Assembly: GCA_934754655.1 (NCBI GenBank)
Contig: CAKVIC010000006.1
Coordinates: 41,732 to 105,731 of the forward strand
DNA: 64,000 nt
From: an uncultured Candidatus Melainabacteria bacterium
GTDB lineage: Bacteria; Cyanobacteriota; Vampirovibrionia; Gastranaerophilales; Gastranaerophilaceae
Reading direction: 5' to 3'
Shown here piece after piece: positions 34,405 to 42,609 of the stretch (position 1 is its first letter; every line of letters begins with the position of its first letter). Under the pieces are notes generated by a model. The model saw only the letters and a list, made by a program, of their open reading frames with translations. It made no database searches and had not been told where the DNA came from. The position numbers were made by a program, and so were the translations under genes.

Positions 34405-35793
34405 ATGGAAAAAACAAAAATTGTATTTGGAACTGATGGTTGGCGAGCTATTTTAGATAAAGAGTTTACTGATGAGAATGTTGAAAGAGTCACTTTGGCG
34501 ATTGGTAAATATGTTTATGAAACTTTTGGGTTTGAAAAACAAATTTTAATTGGTTATGACCCACGTAATAAAGCTGATTTTTATGCTCAAAAATGCGCAG
34601 AACTTTTGTCGCAAAAAGGGTTTAAAGTTAAATTATCATCAAGAATTGTTCCTACGCCGGTTTTGGCTTATAATGCAAAACTTTTGGATTCTGTCGCAAT
34701 AATGTTTACGGCTTCTCATAATCCTTCTGAATATTTGGGCATGAAATTTATTCCTGATTATGCGGGGCCTGCAACAAAAGAAATTACAGATAAAATTGTT
34801 GATTGCCTTGATTTAGATTACCCTTTGGGCGAAAATGGATTACTTGAAAAAGTCGACTTTGCACCTAAATATTATGAACATCTTGAGAATTTAATTGATT
34901 TTAATAAAATTAAAACACTGGATTCAAATATTATTTATGATGGTTTGTATTCTGCATCAATTGGTTATTTTGATGAATTGTTAAGCAAGCATGGTATAAA
35001 ATTTGAAACACTTAATATGGTGCATGATGTTAATTTTGGTGGTGGAATGCCAGATCCTAAACCCAAATATTTAAAAGATTTAATTGCAAAGGTTGCGTTA
35101 CATAAAAATTCTATAGGTGTAGCAAATGATGGTGATGCGGATAGATTTGGTATAATTAATGAAAATGCAGAATACGTATCGCCAAACGAAATTATTGCAA
35201 TATTGTTAAAATATTTGGTTAAAAAAGGTTATAAGGGCGCAGTGGTAAAAACTGTAGGCTCAAGTCTTTTGATAGATAAAGTTGCAGAAGCTTTAAATAT
35301 TGATGTTATTGAAACGGCTGTTGGATTTAAGCACGTTGGCGAAGCTATGCGAAAAAACGAAGTAATAATTGGCGGTGAAGAATCCGGTGGGCTAAGTATT
35401 AAAGGACATATTCCAGAAAAGGACGGATTAATCGCGAATTTATTGGTGCTTGAGGCAATGGCTGATAGTAAAAAAAGCTTAGTTGAGCTTCAAAATGAGT
35501 TGTACAATTTGGTTGGTTGTAAATTTTACACTGATAGAATTGATAAAAAACTTGAAAATTCAAATCAAATTGATTCAATTCTTAAAATTTTTAGAGAATT
35601 AAAAAAAATTGGTGAAGATTTTGTTACAAAAGTTGACACAAAAGATGGCGTAAAATTAATGCTTGGTGAAAACACTAAAATCCTTGTTAGACCAAGTGGA
35701 ACAGAACCTTTGTTAAGGATATATTTTGAAACAAATGAGCAAGAAAAACTTGAAAATTTAAAAAATTTGGTAAAAATTTTAACAAAAAACTAG
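34405..35793 (+). CDS. Alpha-D-phosphohexomutase (phosphoglucomutase/phosphomannomutase)
   Basis: 462 residues with all four signature regions: active Ser in FTASHNPSEYLGMK, metal loop VANDGDADRFGI, sugar-binding GGEESGGLS, and phosphate-binding RPSGTEPLLRIYFE. Interconverts hexose 1- and 6-phosphates. Whether the main substrate is glucose, mannose or glucosamine phosphate cannot be decided; GlmM-type enzymes are usually similar in length, so this could feed cell-wall precursor synthesis. AAAGGGAG precedes the ATG. Confidence 0.92.
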   Translation: MEKTKIVFGTDGWRAILDKEFTDENVERVTLAIGKYVYETFGFEKQILIGYDPRNKADFYAQKCAELLSQKGFKVKLSSRIVPTPVLAYNAKLLDSVAIMFTASHNPSEYLGMKFIPDYAGPATKEITDKIVDCLDLDYPLGENGLLEKVDFAPKYYEHLENLIDFNKIKTLDSNIIYDGLYSASIGYFDELLSKHGIKFETLNMVHDVNFGGGMPDPKPKYLKDLIAKVALHKNSIGVANDGDADRFGIINENAEYVSPNEIIAILLKYLVKKGYKGAVVKTVGSSLLIDKVAEALNIDVIETAVGFKHVGEAMRKNEVIIGGEESGGLSIKGHIPEKDGLIANLLVLEAMADSKKSLVELQNELYNLVGCKFYTDRIDKKLENSNQIDSILKIFRELKKIGEDFVTKVDTKDGVKLMLGENTKILVRPSGTEPLLRIYFETNEQEKLENLKNLVKILTKN

Positions 35794-35852
35794 ACAATAT
35801 TAAAAAGTTATTATAGAATTATATAGAGATGAAAGGATAGGAATTTTTAGAC

Positions 35853-36197
35853 ATGCCAAATAGCGAATCTATTCCTGTAGAAGTGATTATATTAACAGAG
35901 AACGAAGATATTAAAGGAACAGTTCATGTTTCTAAGAATATCGCGGCTAATCGTCAATTAACAGAATTGTTGAATGATTCAAACCGTAGATTTTTGGCTA
36001 TTACAAATGTTGAAATTTATCCTAAGAACTCAAATCAACCACCAAAACGTTATGAATTTTTAGAAATCCACATGGATAAGATATTAATGGTTCATCCGAT
36101 TTCTCAAACGATATTGAAAGAAACCTCTAAGACCCAAGAAGACATAGCGCGATTTAGAGAGTTAAGAGCTAAATTGAATCAAACAAAACCTTTTTAA
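35853..36197 (+). CDS. Small conserved protein (DUF6812-like pattern)
   Basis: 114 residues, no signal peptide. VEVIILTENEDIKGTVHVSK, then NRQLTELLNDSNRRFLAIT and NVEIYP resemble DUF6812-type proteins, in which a beta-rich core precedes a phrase like RLSDLLN-FLALTDV. The C-terminus is a charged helix. The assignment is recalled and weak. It stands alone and is followed by a terminator. Confidence 0.5.
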   Translation: MPNSESIPVEVIILTENEDIKGTVHVSKNIAANRQLTELLNDSNRRFLAITNVEIYPKNSNQPPKRYEFLEIHMDKILMVHPISQTILKETSKTQEDIARFRELRAKLNQTKPF

Positions 36198-36249
36198 TAT
36201 ATAAAACGTTTAAATACACTAATTTTTATAATATAATACACACACATTG

Positions 36250-36277
36250 CCATTTGCTTTTCTTGCAAATGGTTTTT
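36250..36277 (+). terminator. Terminator after the DUF6812-like gene
   Basis: CCATTTGC/GCAAATGG perfect 8-bp stem followed by TTTTT; 52 nt downstream of the stop codon. Confidence 0.85.
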
Positions 36278-36327
36278 CTTATCCTTTTATTGTGCAATGT
36301 ACAATTAATCAAAAAAACATTTAACGC

Positions 36328-36357
36328 AAAAAAAACCACCCGGTGTGTGTCGAGTGG
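36328..36357 (-). terminator. Intrinsic terminator of the candidate minus-strand small RNA
   Basis: On the minus strand CCACTCG/CGGGTGG (7 bp, one G-U) encloses ACACACAC, followed by eight T. It faces the promoter at 36534-36561. Confidence 0.75.
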
Positions 36358-36527
36358 ATTTTGATTTCTGCATCCTAATGGTCTTTTAGTGTTTATTATC
36401 TAGGAGTTTATATGATTTTGGGGTATTTTGTGTGTGTGTTTATGTATTACTTTATATTTGTGTTTCTTTTTTGTTGTTAGTCCTTATGTCTTATTTTGAT
36501 TTAGTGTGTCATCTACACTTAAACTGT
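36328..36527 (-). ncRNA. Candidate small RNA of about 200 nt
   Basis: A strong minus-strand promoter (36561-36534) and an intrinsic terminator (ending 36328) define a transcript of about 200 nt with no open frame of note (the only ATGs give 3 codons, or a run into the terminator). The transcript would be A/C-rich and poor in G, with little predicted structure except the terminator. No match to known families such as 6S, Yfr1 (its ACUCCUCACAC core is absent), RNase P or tmRNA was recognised. An antisense-type or protein-binding regulator is possible. Confidence 0.5.
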
Positions 36528-36533
36528 ATACTT

Positions 36534-36561
36534 ATTATCTCACTTTTAAAAAATAAGTCAA
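36534..36561 (-). promoter_or_regulatory. Promoter for the candidate small RNA
   Basis: Minus strand TTGACT (36561-36556), 16-bp spacer, GATAAT (36539-36534). Close to the sigma-70 consensus and in a stretch without genes. Confidence 0.65.
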
Positions 36562-36679
36562 GCAATGCGTCAAATTTGTTACATTTGTTTACATTTTGAA
36601 TCCAGACTAAATCTGTTTAGAAGTGGAACACCTTGTAGTTAAAACATAAATAAGAAGTCAAGGTGGGCTTGAGGAAATA

Positions 36680-36805
36680 TTAATAATTAAATATTACCTC
36701 AAGAATTGAAAGTTCGGAACTTCTTTGTATCAAAAATTCAGATTCTGTTACATGATTTATCGGTATTTCGCCGATAAATTTTAGATTTTTTAGAGAACTT
36801 GTTAC
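36680..36805 (-). pseudogene. Remnant of an unidentified gene, carrying the 55-bp repeat
   Basis: On the minus strand the frame reads NLKFIGEIPINHVTESEF then LIQRSSELSILEVIFNY before a stop. The part from EFLIQRSS on is almost identical to the small frame at 37671-37799. There is no ATG in frame. A 55-bp stretch (36686-36740) is shared with 37740-37794 with one mismatch. Family not recognised. Confidence 0.4.
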
Positions 36806-36853
36806 AATTTAAAAAAAATCGTTGCCATTAATGATAAAAACTCATAATACTTT

Positions 36854-37198
36854 TTATTGATAATATTTTCCGTTTTCTATAAGATGTTCAGTATACTTTA
36901 ATTTTTCATCTATAGACATGTCTTTCATTTTATCCAAATCTTCTTGATAAAGCTTTATTTTACTACCACCACCAATACCAAACTTTTCATCTTTCGCACT
37001 GATACTGTTAGGAAGTTTCTCTGTACAAACTTTTTTTTCTGTCATTTTACTGCCTTGATTAGTTGTTGGTTTTGATTTTTCAAAAACGTCCTTGATTAAA
37101 GTCCTTAAATTAAACTTTTTATAAGAAAAACACCGTTTTACTTTTGTAAAAAAGTTCAATTTACCAGTGTTAGTACTTGTTGTTAATGGAACATTCAT
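36854..37198 (-). CDS. Small lineage-specific protein, paralogue of the next gene
   Basis: 114 residues, not recognised. The C-terminal 80 residues align with 37242-37643: LRTLIKDVFEK with LKSLLADVFVK, LPNSISAKDEKFG with IPNCISTSEDAIG, YQEDLDKMKDMS with YPEDIAKMEKMS, and ENGKYYQ with QNGKYYY. The N-terminus MNVPLTTSTNTGKLNFFTKV is an Asn/Thr-rich leader followed by a basic stretch. Second gene of a tandem pair, 43 nt after its paralogue. Confidence 0.6.
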   Translation of the reverse strand: MNVPLTTSTNTGKLNFFTKVKRCFSYKKFNLRTLIKDVFEKSKPTTNQGSKMTEKKVCTEKLPNSISAKDEKFGIGGGSKIKLYQEDLDKMKDMSIDEKLKYTEHLIENGKYYQ

Positions 37199-37241
37199 AA
37201 TTATCTCATTCTAACTTTTTAGAGATTATTTATGGCAATTA

Positions 37242-37643
37242 TTATTCGCACGATTTGTTTTGTGGAGGAACTGTATATGTATCATTATTACTGTAATAAT
37301 ATTTACCATTTTGTTTTAAAAATTTTTTATATTGCTTAACTTCAGCTTTAGACATTTTTTCCATTTTTGCAATATCTTCAGGATAATACAATACTTTTTT
37401 TAATTTAGTTCCAATTGCATCTTCCGATGTAGAAATACAATTTGGGATATCTCGAGTTTGCATGTATTCATGTTGAAATTTATCACCTTGATATAACACT
37501 TTATTGCCACTTTCTTTTTTTATTTTAACAAAAACATCTGCAAGTAATGATTTCAGTTTAATTTTACTATTGAGATAAAATCTTTTTATTCCAAAATTTT
37601 GTGATAATTTAATATTATTGTTGGCTTGTAGATTTATTTTCAT
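37242..37643 (-). CDS. Small lineage-specific protein with N-terminal leader
   Basis: 133 residues, not recognised. Leader MKINLQANNNIKLSQNFGIK, then a basic helix and the domain shared with the 36854-37198 protein (residues about 32-115). Ends with a short tail (YTVPPQNKSCE). The tandem pair is bracketed by the two 55-bp repeats, so the pair may have come in by recombination into, or next to, the gene whose remnants lie on both sides. Confidence 0.6.
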   Translation of the reverse strand: MKINLQANNNIKLSQNFGIKRFYLNSKIKLKSLLADVFVKIKKESGNKVLYQGDKFQHEYMQTRDIPNCISTSEDAIGTKLKKVLYYPEDIAKMEKMSKAEVKQYKKFLKQNGKYYYSNNDTYTVPPQNKSCE

Positions 37644-37670
37644 AATAACACTCTTCTATAATTTTAACAC

Positions 37671-37799
37671 TTATTCTAAAGGTGTCAATGGAACTCTTTG
37701 TAATACTCTAGCAAAAATTTCCCAACGTTTTTTTTCTTCATTAAATATTACATCAAGAATTGAAAGTTCGGAACTTCTTTGTATCAAAAATTCAATCAT
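37671..37799 (-). pseudogene. Short gene remnant with the second 55-bp repeat
   Basis: A 42-codon minus-strand frame: MIEFLIQRSSELSILDVI, then NEEKKRWEIFARVLQRV and PLTPLE. No ribosome site and a stop ten codons upstream, so it is probably the 3' part of a larger gene; it could also be a very small real gene. The 55-bp part at 37740-37794 is shared with 36686-36740. Confidence 0.4.
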
Positions 37800-37878
37800 C
37801 CGGATGATTTTATTGTTTGTTGGTATTTAATATAATAATACCGTCAGAGGAATTTATCGTTATTCTGGGGAGATGTAA

Positions 37879-38208
37879 ATGTTCGATAGACGTTGGTATG
37901 ATTCAAATGAATACACTTCAAGGGCTTTGGAAATTTTAAAAGACATGGACGATTCGCAAAGACGTTCTTTGTCGCAAGATTTAACAACCGTTGTTAAACA
38001 AATTAAAGAATTGCACGAAGATGATGATGACAGGGATGTAAGTATTGGTATTGATAGAGTTTTAGGTTTATATAAAATTTCAAATTCACGCAGATGGTAT
38101 GATAAAGCCAGTGTTTTATCTTATGCTATGAAAACTATGGCAACTCTTCCTAAAGAAGATTTTTATACAATTATGGAAAGTATTGCACTTTCCGCTGAGC
38201 ATGCTTAA
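37879..38208 (+). CDS. Small conserved-looking hypothetical protein
   Basis: 109 residues with a good ribosome site (GGGGAGATGTAA then ATG). All-helical: YDSNEYTSRALEILKDMDDS, then LTTVVKQIKELHEDDDD, IGIDRVLGLYKI and YDKASVLSYAMKTMATLP. The phrase RRWYDS near the start recurs as RRWYDK near residue 74, hinting at an internal duplication of about 35 residues (RRWYD-A-ALEILKDM against RRWYD-A-LSYAMKTM). No family recognised; no signal peptide. Confidence 0.65.
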   Translation: MFDRRWYDSNEYTSRALEILKDMDDSQRRSLSQDLTTVVKQIKELHEDDDDRDVSIGIDRVLGLYKISNSRRWYDKASVLSYAMKTMATLPKEDFYTIMESIALSAEHA

Positions 38209-38553
38209 ATTTATTTTTGGCATGTCAATTGTTTTTTTAACTGTTTTTATATTATTATCTCAAATTCAGTTTTGAAAGAGGTTTATAATTTTGTCAAGTT
38301 TTTTACATGAATTTTTATAAAAAAAATTTACAAATTTAACAATGTTGCAAAAAGTAAAGTTGTTGATTTTATTGATTTTTAGGAAATGTGACTTTTTATG
38401 AATTTCTTGATTCAAATTGTTGTTTGAAATATAATGTAATTTATATAGAGGATTAAAGTTGTGTAAAAGAATGTTATTCTCTTTATTGTAGGGTAGTTGT
38501 TACATATCGTAGAGAAATATAAAAGCTAACCTAAAAAGATTAGGAGGTTTTAA
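38209..38553. other. Gene-free region upstream of nrdD
   Basis: Very AT-rich; besides the nrdD promoter and its 112-nt leader no gene or strong hairpin is seen. Confidence 0.6.
38407..38435 (+). promoter_or_regulatory. Promoter of nrdD
   Basis: TTGATT (38407-38412), 17-bp spacer, TATAAT (38430-38435). It gives a leader of about 112 nt before the GTG of nrdD. In the leader a small hairpin CCTAA/TTAGG (about 38532-38546) runs into the AGGAGG ribosome site and could limit translation. No NrdR box is recognised. Confidence 0.7.
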
Positions 38554-40842
38554 GTGCAAAACAGTTTGAATAAGGAAGGAAATATAGTAGAATTTACGAC
38601 TAAAAGTGCAGAATCTGCACAAGGAATGACTGTACCTGAAGGTTTGATGTCATCTCCAATGCAAAAAATAGCACCGCAAGAGGTCGTTAAAAGTGCTCAT
38701 GTTACACCTTTAAAGGTAAAAACTGTTTATGTTATTAAAAAAGATGGTACAAAAGAACTTTTTGATAACAGTAAAATTGTTAACGCGGTTAAAAAATCTG
38801 CAGCAAGAGCACTTATTGAATTTTCAGAAAATGATTTGAAAGAGATATGTGATTTCGTGGATAATAATATTGCAAGAATGAATAAGGATTCTGTTTCAAT
38901 TGCTGATATGCATAATCTTGTAGAAAGTGCATTAGAGCATTTGTATCCTAGAGTTGCTGCAAGTTATAGAAATTACAGAAATTATAAACAGGACTTTGTG
39001 CATATGTTAGATAAAGTTTATCAAGAATCTCAAAGAATTATGTATATTGGCGATAAAGAAAACTCAAACGCTGATTCTACACTTGTTTCAACAAAGCGTT
39101 CATTGATTTTTAATGAGCTTAACAAAGAATTGTATAAAAAATTCTTTTTGACTGTCGATGAATTACAAGCTATTAGAGATGGCTATATTTATATTCATGA
39201 TATGTCTGCAAGACGTGATACAATGAATTGTTGTTTGTTTGATGTTGCAACAGTTCTTGAAGGTGGTTTTGAAATGGGTAATATTTGGTATAATGAACCA
39301 AAATCCTTAGATGTTGCTTTTGATGTAATTGGTGATATTGTTATGGCTGCTGCAAGTCAACAATATGGCGGTTTTACTATTCCAGAAGTAGATAAAATTC
39401 TTGCAAAATATGCTGAAAGAACTTTTAATAGACAAAACGAAAAATATTTATGCCTTGGCTTGTCATTTGAAAAAGCAAGAGAAGCTGCCCTAGATGATGT
39501 TCAAAAAGATTATGAACAAGGATTCCAAGGTTGGGAATACAAGTTTAATACTGTAGCGTCATCAAGAGGCGATTATCCGTTCATTACTGTTACAGCTGGT
39601 TTAGGAACTGGACTTTATGAAAAAATGGCTACAATGGCAATGCTTAAAATCAGAAAAGGCGGACAAGGTAAGAAAGAATGCAAAAAGCCGGTATTATTCC
39701 CTAAAATAGTTTTCTTGTACGATGAAAACTTGCACGGTGAAGGTAAAGTAAATTATGATTTATTTAAAGCTGGTGTTGAGTGTTCTAAAAAAACAATGTA
39801 CCCTGATTGGTTGTCTTTGTCTGGCGAAGGTTACGTAGCTGAAATGTACAAAAAGTATGGTAAAGTTGTTTCACCTATGGGTTGTAGAGCATTTTTATCA
39901 CCTTGGTTTGAGCGCGGTGGCATGAATCCTGCGGATGAAAATGATGAACCAATTTTTGTAGGACGTTTTAATATCGGTGCTATAAGTTTGCATTTACCAA
40001 TGATTTATGCAAAAGCAAAACATGAAAGCAAAGATTTTTATGAAGTTTTAGATTATTATATGGATTTAATCAGAAAACTTCATATAAGAACTTATGACTA
40101 TTTAGGCGAAATGAAAGCTTCTGTAAATCCATTGGCATATTGTGAAGGTGGATTTTACGGCGGTCATTTAAATTTCAATGATAAAATTAAACCGTTAATG
40201 AAATATGCAACAGCATCATTTGGTATTACAGCATTGAATGAACTTCAAGAAATTCATAATGGTAAATCTTTGGTTGAAGATGGACAATTTGCTATTGAAG
40301 TTATGGAATATATTAATAAAAAAGTTGCTGAATTTAAAAAAGAAGATGGTTATTTATATGCATTATATGGAACACCGGCAGAAAACTTGTGTGGCTTACA
40401 AGTAAAACAATTCCGCAAAAAATATGGTGTTGTAGCACATGTTTCTGATAAACCGTATGTTTCAAATTCTTTCCATTGTCACGTTACAGAACAAATAAGT
40501 CCTATTGAAAAACAAGATTGTGAAAAACGTTTTTGGGATTTGATGAATGGTGGAAAGATTCAATATGTAAAATATCCAATTGACTATAATACAGAAGCTG
40601 TAGAAACATTGATTAAACGAGCAATGGATATGGGATTTTATGAAGGTGTAAATTTATCATTATCATATTGTGATGATTGTGGTCATCAAGAATTGAATAT
40701 GGATGTTTGCCCAAAATGCGGTTCTAAAAATTTGACAAAAATCGATAGAATGAATGGTTATTTATCTTATTCAAGAGTCAAAGGTGATTCACGCTTGGCA
40801 GATCATAAAATGGAAGAAATTAAAGATAGAGTTTCAATGTAA
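38554..40842 (+). CDS. nrdD: Anaerobic ribonucleoside-triphosphate reductase
   Basis: 762 residues with a GTG start 6 nt after AGGAGG. An ATP-cone is present at about 55-145 (YVIKKDGTKELFDNSKIVNA), then the glycyl-radical enzyme barrel. Near the C-terminus a zinc site (CDDCGHQELNMDVCPKCG) precedes the radical loop RMNGYL with Gly735. Makes dNTPs without oxygen and needs a radical SAM activase. No activase gene is adjacent; the short radical SAM gene at 9077-9673 is the only candidate in the window. Strong terminator follows. Confidence 0.95.
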   Translation: MQNSLNKEGNIVEFTTKSAESAQGMTVPEGLMSSPMQKIAPQEVVKSAHVTPLKVKTVYVIKKDGTKELFDNSKIVNAVKKSAARALIEFSENDLKEICDFVDNNIARMNKDSVSIADMHNLVESALEHLYPRVAASYRNYRNYKQDFVHMLDKVYQESQRIMYIGDKENSNADSTLVSTKRSLIFNELNKELYKKFFLTVDELQAIRDGYIYIHDMSARRDTMNCCLFDVATVLEGGFEMGNIWYNEPKSLDVAFDVIGDIVMAAASQQYGGFTIPEVDKILAKYAERTFNRQNEKYLCLGLSFEKAREAALDDVQKDYEQGFQGWEYKFNTVASSRGDYPFITVTAGLGTGLYEKMATMAMLKIRKGGQGKKECKKPVLFPKIVFLYDENLHGEGKVNYDLFKAGVECSKKTMYPDWLSLSGEGYVAEMYKKYGKVVSPMGCRAFLSPWFERGGMNPADENDEPIFVGRFNIGAISLHLPMIYAKAKHESKDFYEVLDYYMDLIRKLHIRTYDYLGEMKASVNPLAYCEGGFYGGHLNFNDKIKPLMKYATASFGITALNELQEIHNGKSLVEDGQFAIEVMEYINKKVAEFKKEDGYLYALYGTPAENLCGLQVKQFRKKYGVVAHVSDKPYVSNSFHCHVTEQISPIEKQDCEKRFWDLMNGGKIQYVKYPIDYNTEAVETLIKRAMDMGFYEGVNLSLSYCDDCGHQELNMDVCPKCGSKNLTKIDRMNGYLSYSRVKGDSRLADHKMEEIKDRVSM

Positions 40843-40856
40843 GATATGTATTGTTA

Positions 40857-40898
40857 AAAACAAGCGATGGCGACAATTTAGTCGCCATCGCTTGTTTT
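40857..40898. terminator. Bidirectional terminator between nrdD and prfB
   Basis: Perfect 18-bp stem AAAACAAGCGATGGCGAC/GTCGCCATCGCTTGTTTT with a 6-nt loop. The A and T runs at both ends let it serve nrdD and the convergent prfB. Confidence 0.9.
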
Positions 40899-40920
40899 AG
40901 TATTATTGATTATTTTATTA

Positions 40921-41992
40921 TTACGTTTGAAAAGTTTTTAGGTAGCTTTCCACAAACCCATCTAGTGCGCCATCCATCACTGCATCAACATTTCCGACTT
41001 CATATCCTGTTCTATGATCTTTAACCATTTTATAAGGATGAAATACGTATGAACGAATTTGTGAACCAAAATTTACATCCATTGTTTTACCTTTTAGTTC
41101 AGCAAGTTTTTGTTCATGTTCGCGTTGTCTTATTTCCAAAAGTTTTGAAGCTAAAAGCTCCATTGCAATTTCTTTATTCAAAAGTTGTGAGCGTTCTTGT
41201 TGGCATTTAATCACAATGCCGGTTGGTTTGTGAAGAATTCTAACCGCTGTTTCGACTTTGTTAACATTTTGTCCACCGGCTCCGCCTGAGCGCATTGTTT
41301 CAACTTCTATATCTTCTGGTGGAATGGTTATTGTTTTTTCATAATCTGCAATTATTGGCGAAACTTCGCATGAGGCAAAGCTTGTTTGTCGTTTGCCGTT
41401 TGCATTAAAAGGTGAAATTCTAACAAGCCTATGCACTCCTTTTTCTGCCTTTGCATAACCATAGGCAAATTTGCCGGTAATTTTAATTGTCGCAGATTTT
41501 ATGCCAGCTTCTTCACCATCAGATTTATCAATAAGTTCAACCTTCCAACCTCTAGATTCTGCCCAGCGAATATACATTCTTAAAAGCATATTTGCCCAAT
41601 CTTGCGCATCAGTTCCACCTGCTCCGGAATTTATTGTTAAAAAGGCATCAGCATCATCATATTCGCCGGATAACATTTTTTGTATATCATATTTATCCAA
41701 CTGGATAGTTAATTCTTGAAGTGCAAGTTCGCTTTCTTTTAAAAGCTCTTCATCATCAATTTCTTCTGCGGTTAATGCGTCCTGAATCACAGAATCCCAA
41801 TTAGTAAATTTTTCAAGAGTTTCTTTGATATCCTTGATTTCTTGCCCAATTTCAGTTGCTAAATTTTGGTTTGACCAAACTTCAGGGGTTTGCATTTTTT
41901 GTTCAAGTTGCGCAAGTTTTATCTCCAAACCTTTTAGGTCAAAGACACTCCTTGTTTTTATCAATACGTTGTTTTAATTCATTTATGTTCAT
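40921..41992 (-). CDS. prfB: Peptide chain release factor 2 (programmed +1 frameshift)
   Basis: Complete RF2 read through a frameshift. From the ATG at 41992 the first frame gives MNINELKQRIDKNKECL and meets TGA at 41941-41939 in the context CTT TGA C; a +1 shift continues as DLKGLEIKLAQLEQKM to the end, about 357 residues in all. AAGGAG lies 3 nt before CTT, the standard frameshift stimulator. Domain features: RF2 specificity region and the catalytic GGQ in RSGGAGGQNVNK. Terminates at UGA and UAA. The ATG overlaps the tmk stop (ATGA), so the genes are coupled. Confidence 0.93.
41939..41953 (-). promoter_or_regulatory. prfB programmed frameshift site
   Basis: Minus strand AAGGAG (41953-41948), TGT, CTT, TGA (41941-41939), then C. 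When RF2 is scarce the ribosome slips from CTT to TTT-frame and bypasses UGA, which autoregulates RF2 synthesis. Confidence 0.93.
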
Positions 41993-42594
41993 AACTTTAT
42001 CAATTTTATAACATTAGCATGTATATTTTCAATAGTATCTGCAGAATTAATTACCTTAATTCTTTGAGGTTCTTGTTTGGCAATTTCTAAAAAACCTTGG
42101 CGCACCCTTTCAAAAAATTCTTTTCCTGCAGATTCCATTCTATCTTTGTTGTCCCCAACTCTTGCGGAAGAAGTTTCTATATCAACATCAAACACTAAAG
42201 TTAAATCAGGTTTTAATCCGCTTGTTGCAATATTATTTAATTTTTTTATCTGTTCAATATCTAAGCCTCTACCATATCCTTGATAAGCAACAGTTGAGTC
42301 AATATGTCTATCACACAAAACGATTGTTCCGTTCTCTAGTGCAGGTTTTATAATACAATCAACATGTTGTGCTCTATCTGCTAAAAACAAAAATGATTCG
42401 CAAGTTGAAGATACTTTTCCGTCATAATTAAGTAAAATTTCTCTAAGTTTTTCGCCAAGCCCTTTAGCACCAGGTTCTCTTGTGACAAGGGTTTTATATC
42501 CTTTATTTTTTAAATATTCATCAAGAAGTTTAATTTGTGTTGTTTTTCCACAACCATCAGCTCCTTCAAAAGTTATAAAAACTCCTTTTTGCAT
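41989..42594 (-). CDS. tmk: Thymidylate kinase
   Basis: 201 residues. P-loop GADGCGKTTQIK (residues 10-21), the TREPGAKGLGEKLREI motif and LFLADRAQHVDCIIKPAL, plus DRHIDSTVAYQGYGRGLD. Phosphorylates dTMP to dTDP. The stop codon overlaps the prfB start by 4 nt. Upstream gene (42610-43785) ends 15 nt before its start region, so the three may be cotranscribed. Confidence 0.95.
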   Translation of the reverse strand: MQKGVFITFEGADGCGKTTQIKLLDEYLKNKGYKTLVTREPGAKGLGEKLREILLNYDGKVSSTCESFLFLADRAQHVDCIIKPALENGTIVLCDRHIDSTVAYQGYGRGLDIEQIKKLNNIATSGLKPDLTLVFDVDIETSSARVGDNKDRMESAGKEFFERVRQGFLEIAKQEPQRIKVINSADTIENIHANVIKLIKL

Positions 42595-42609
42595 TTATAT
42601 TTCTCCAAA

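Larger units (their letters stand above)
36358..36853. other. Gene-free stretch between the DUF6812-like gene and the small paralogue pair
   Basis: Besides the small RNA and its promoter it holds a hairpin CACCTTG/CAAGGTG (about 36629-36665), the gene remnant at 36680-36805 and a hairpin TTTATCGG/CCGATAAA near 36757-36779. No further gene is seen. Confidence 0.5.

Noticed and set aside
41964..41964. TTG start for prfB
   Set aside because: The upstream ATG at 41992 with the standard frameshift site gives the normal RF2 N-terminus.
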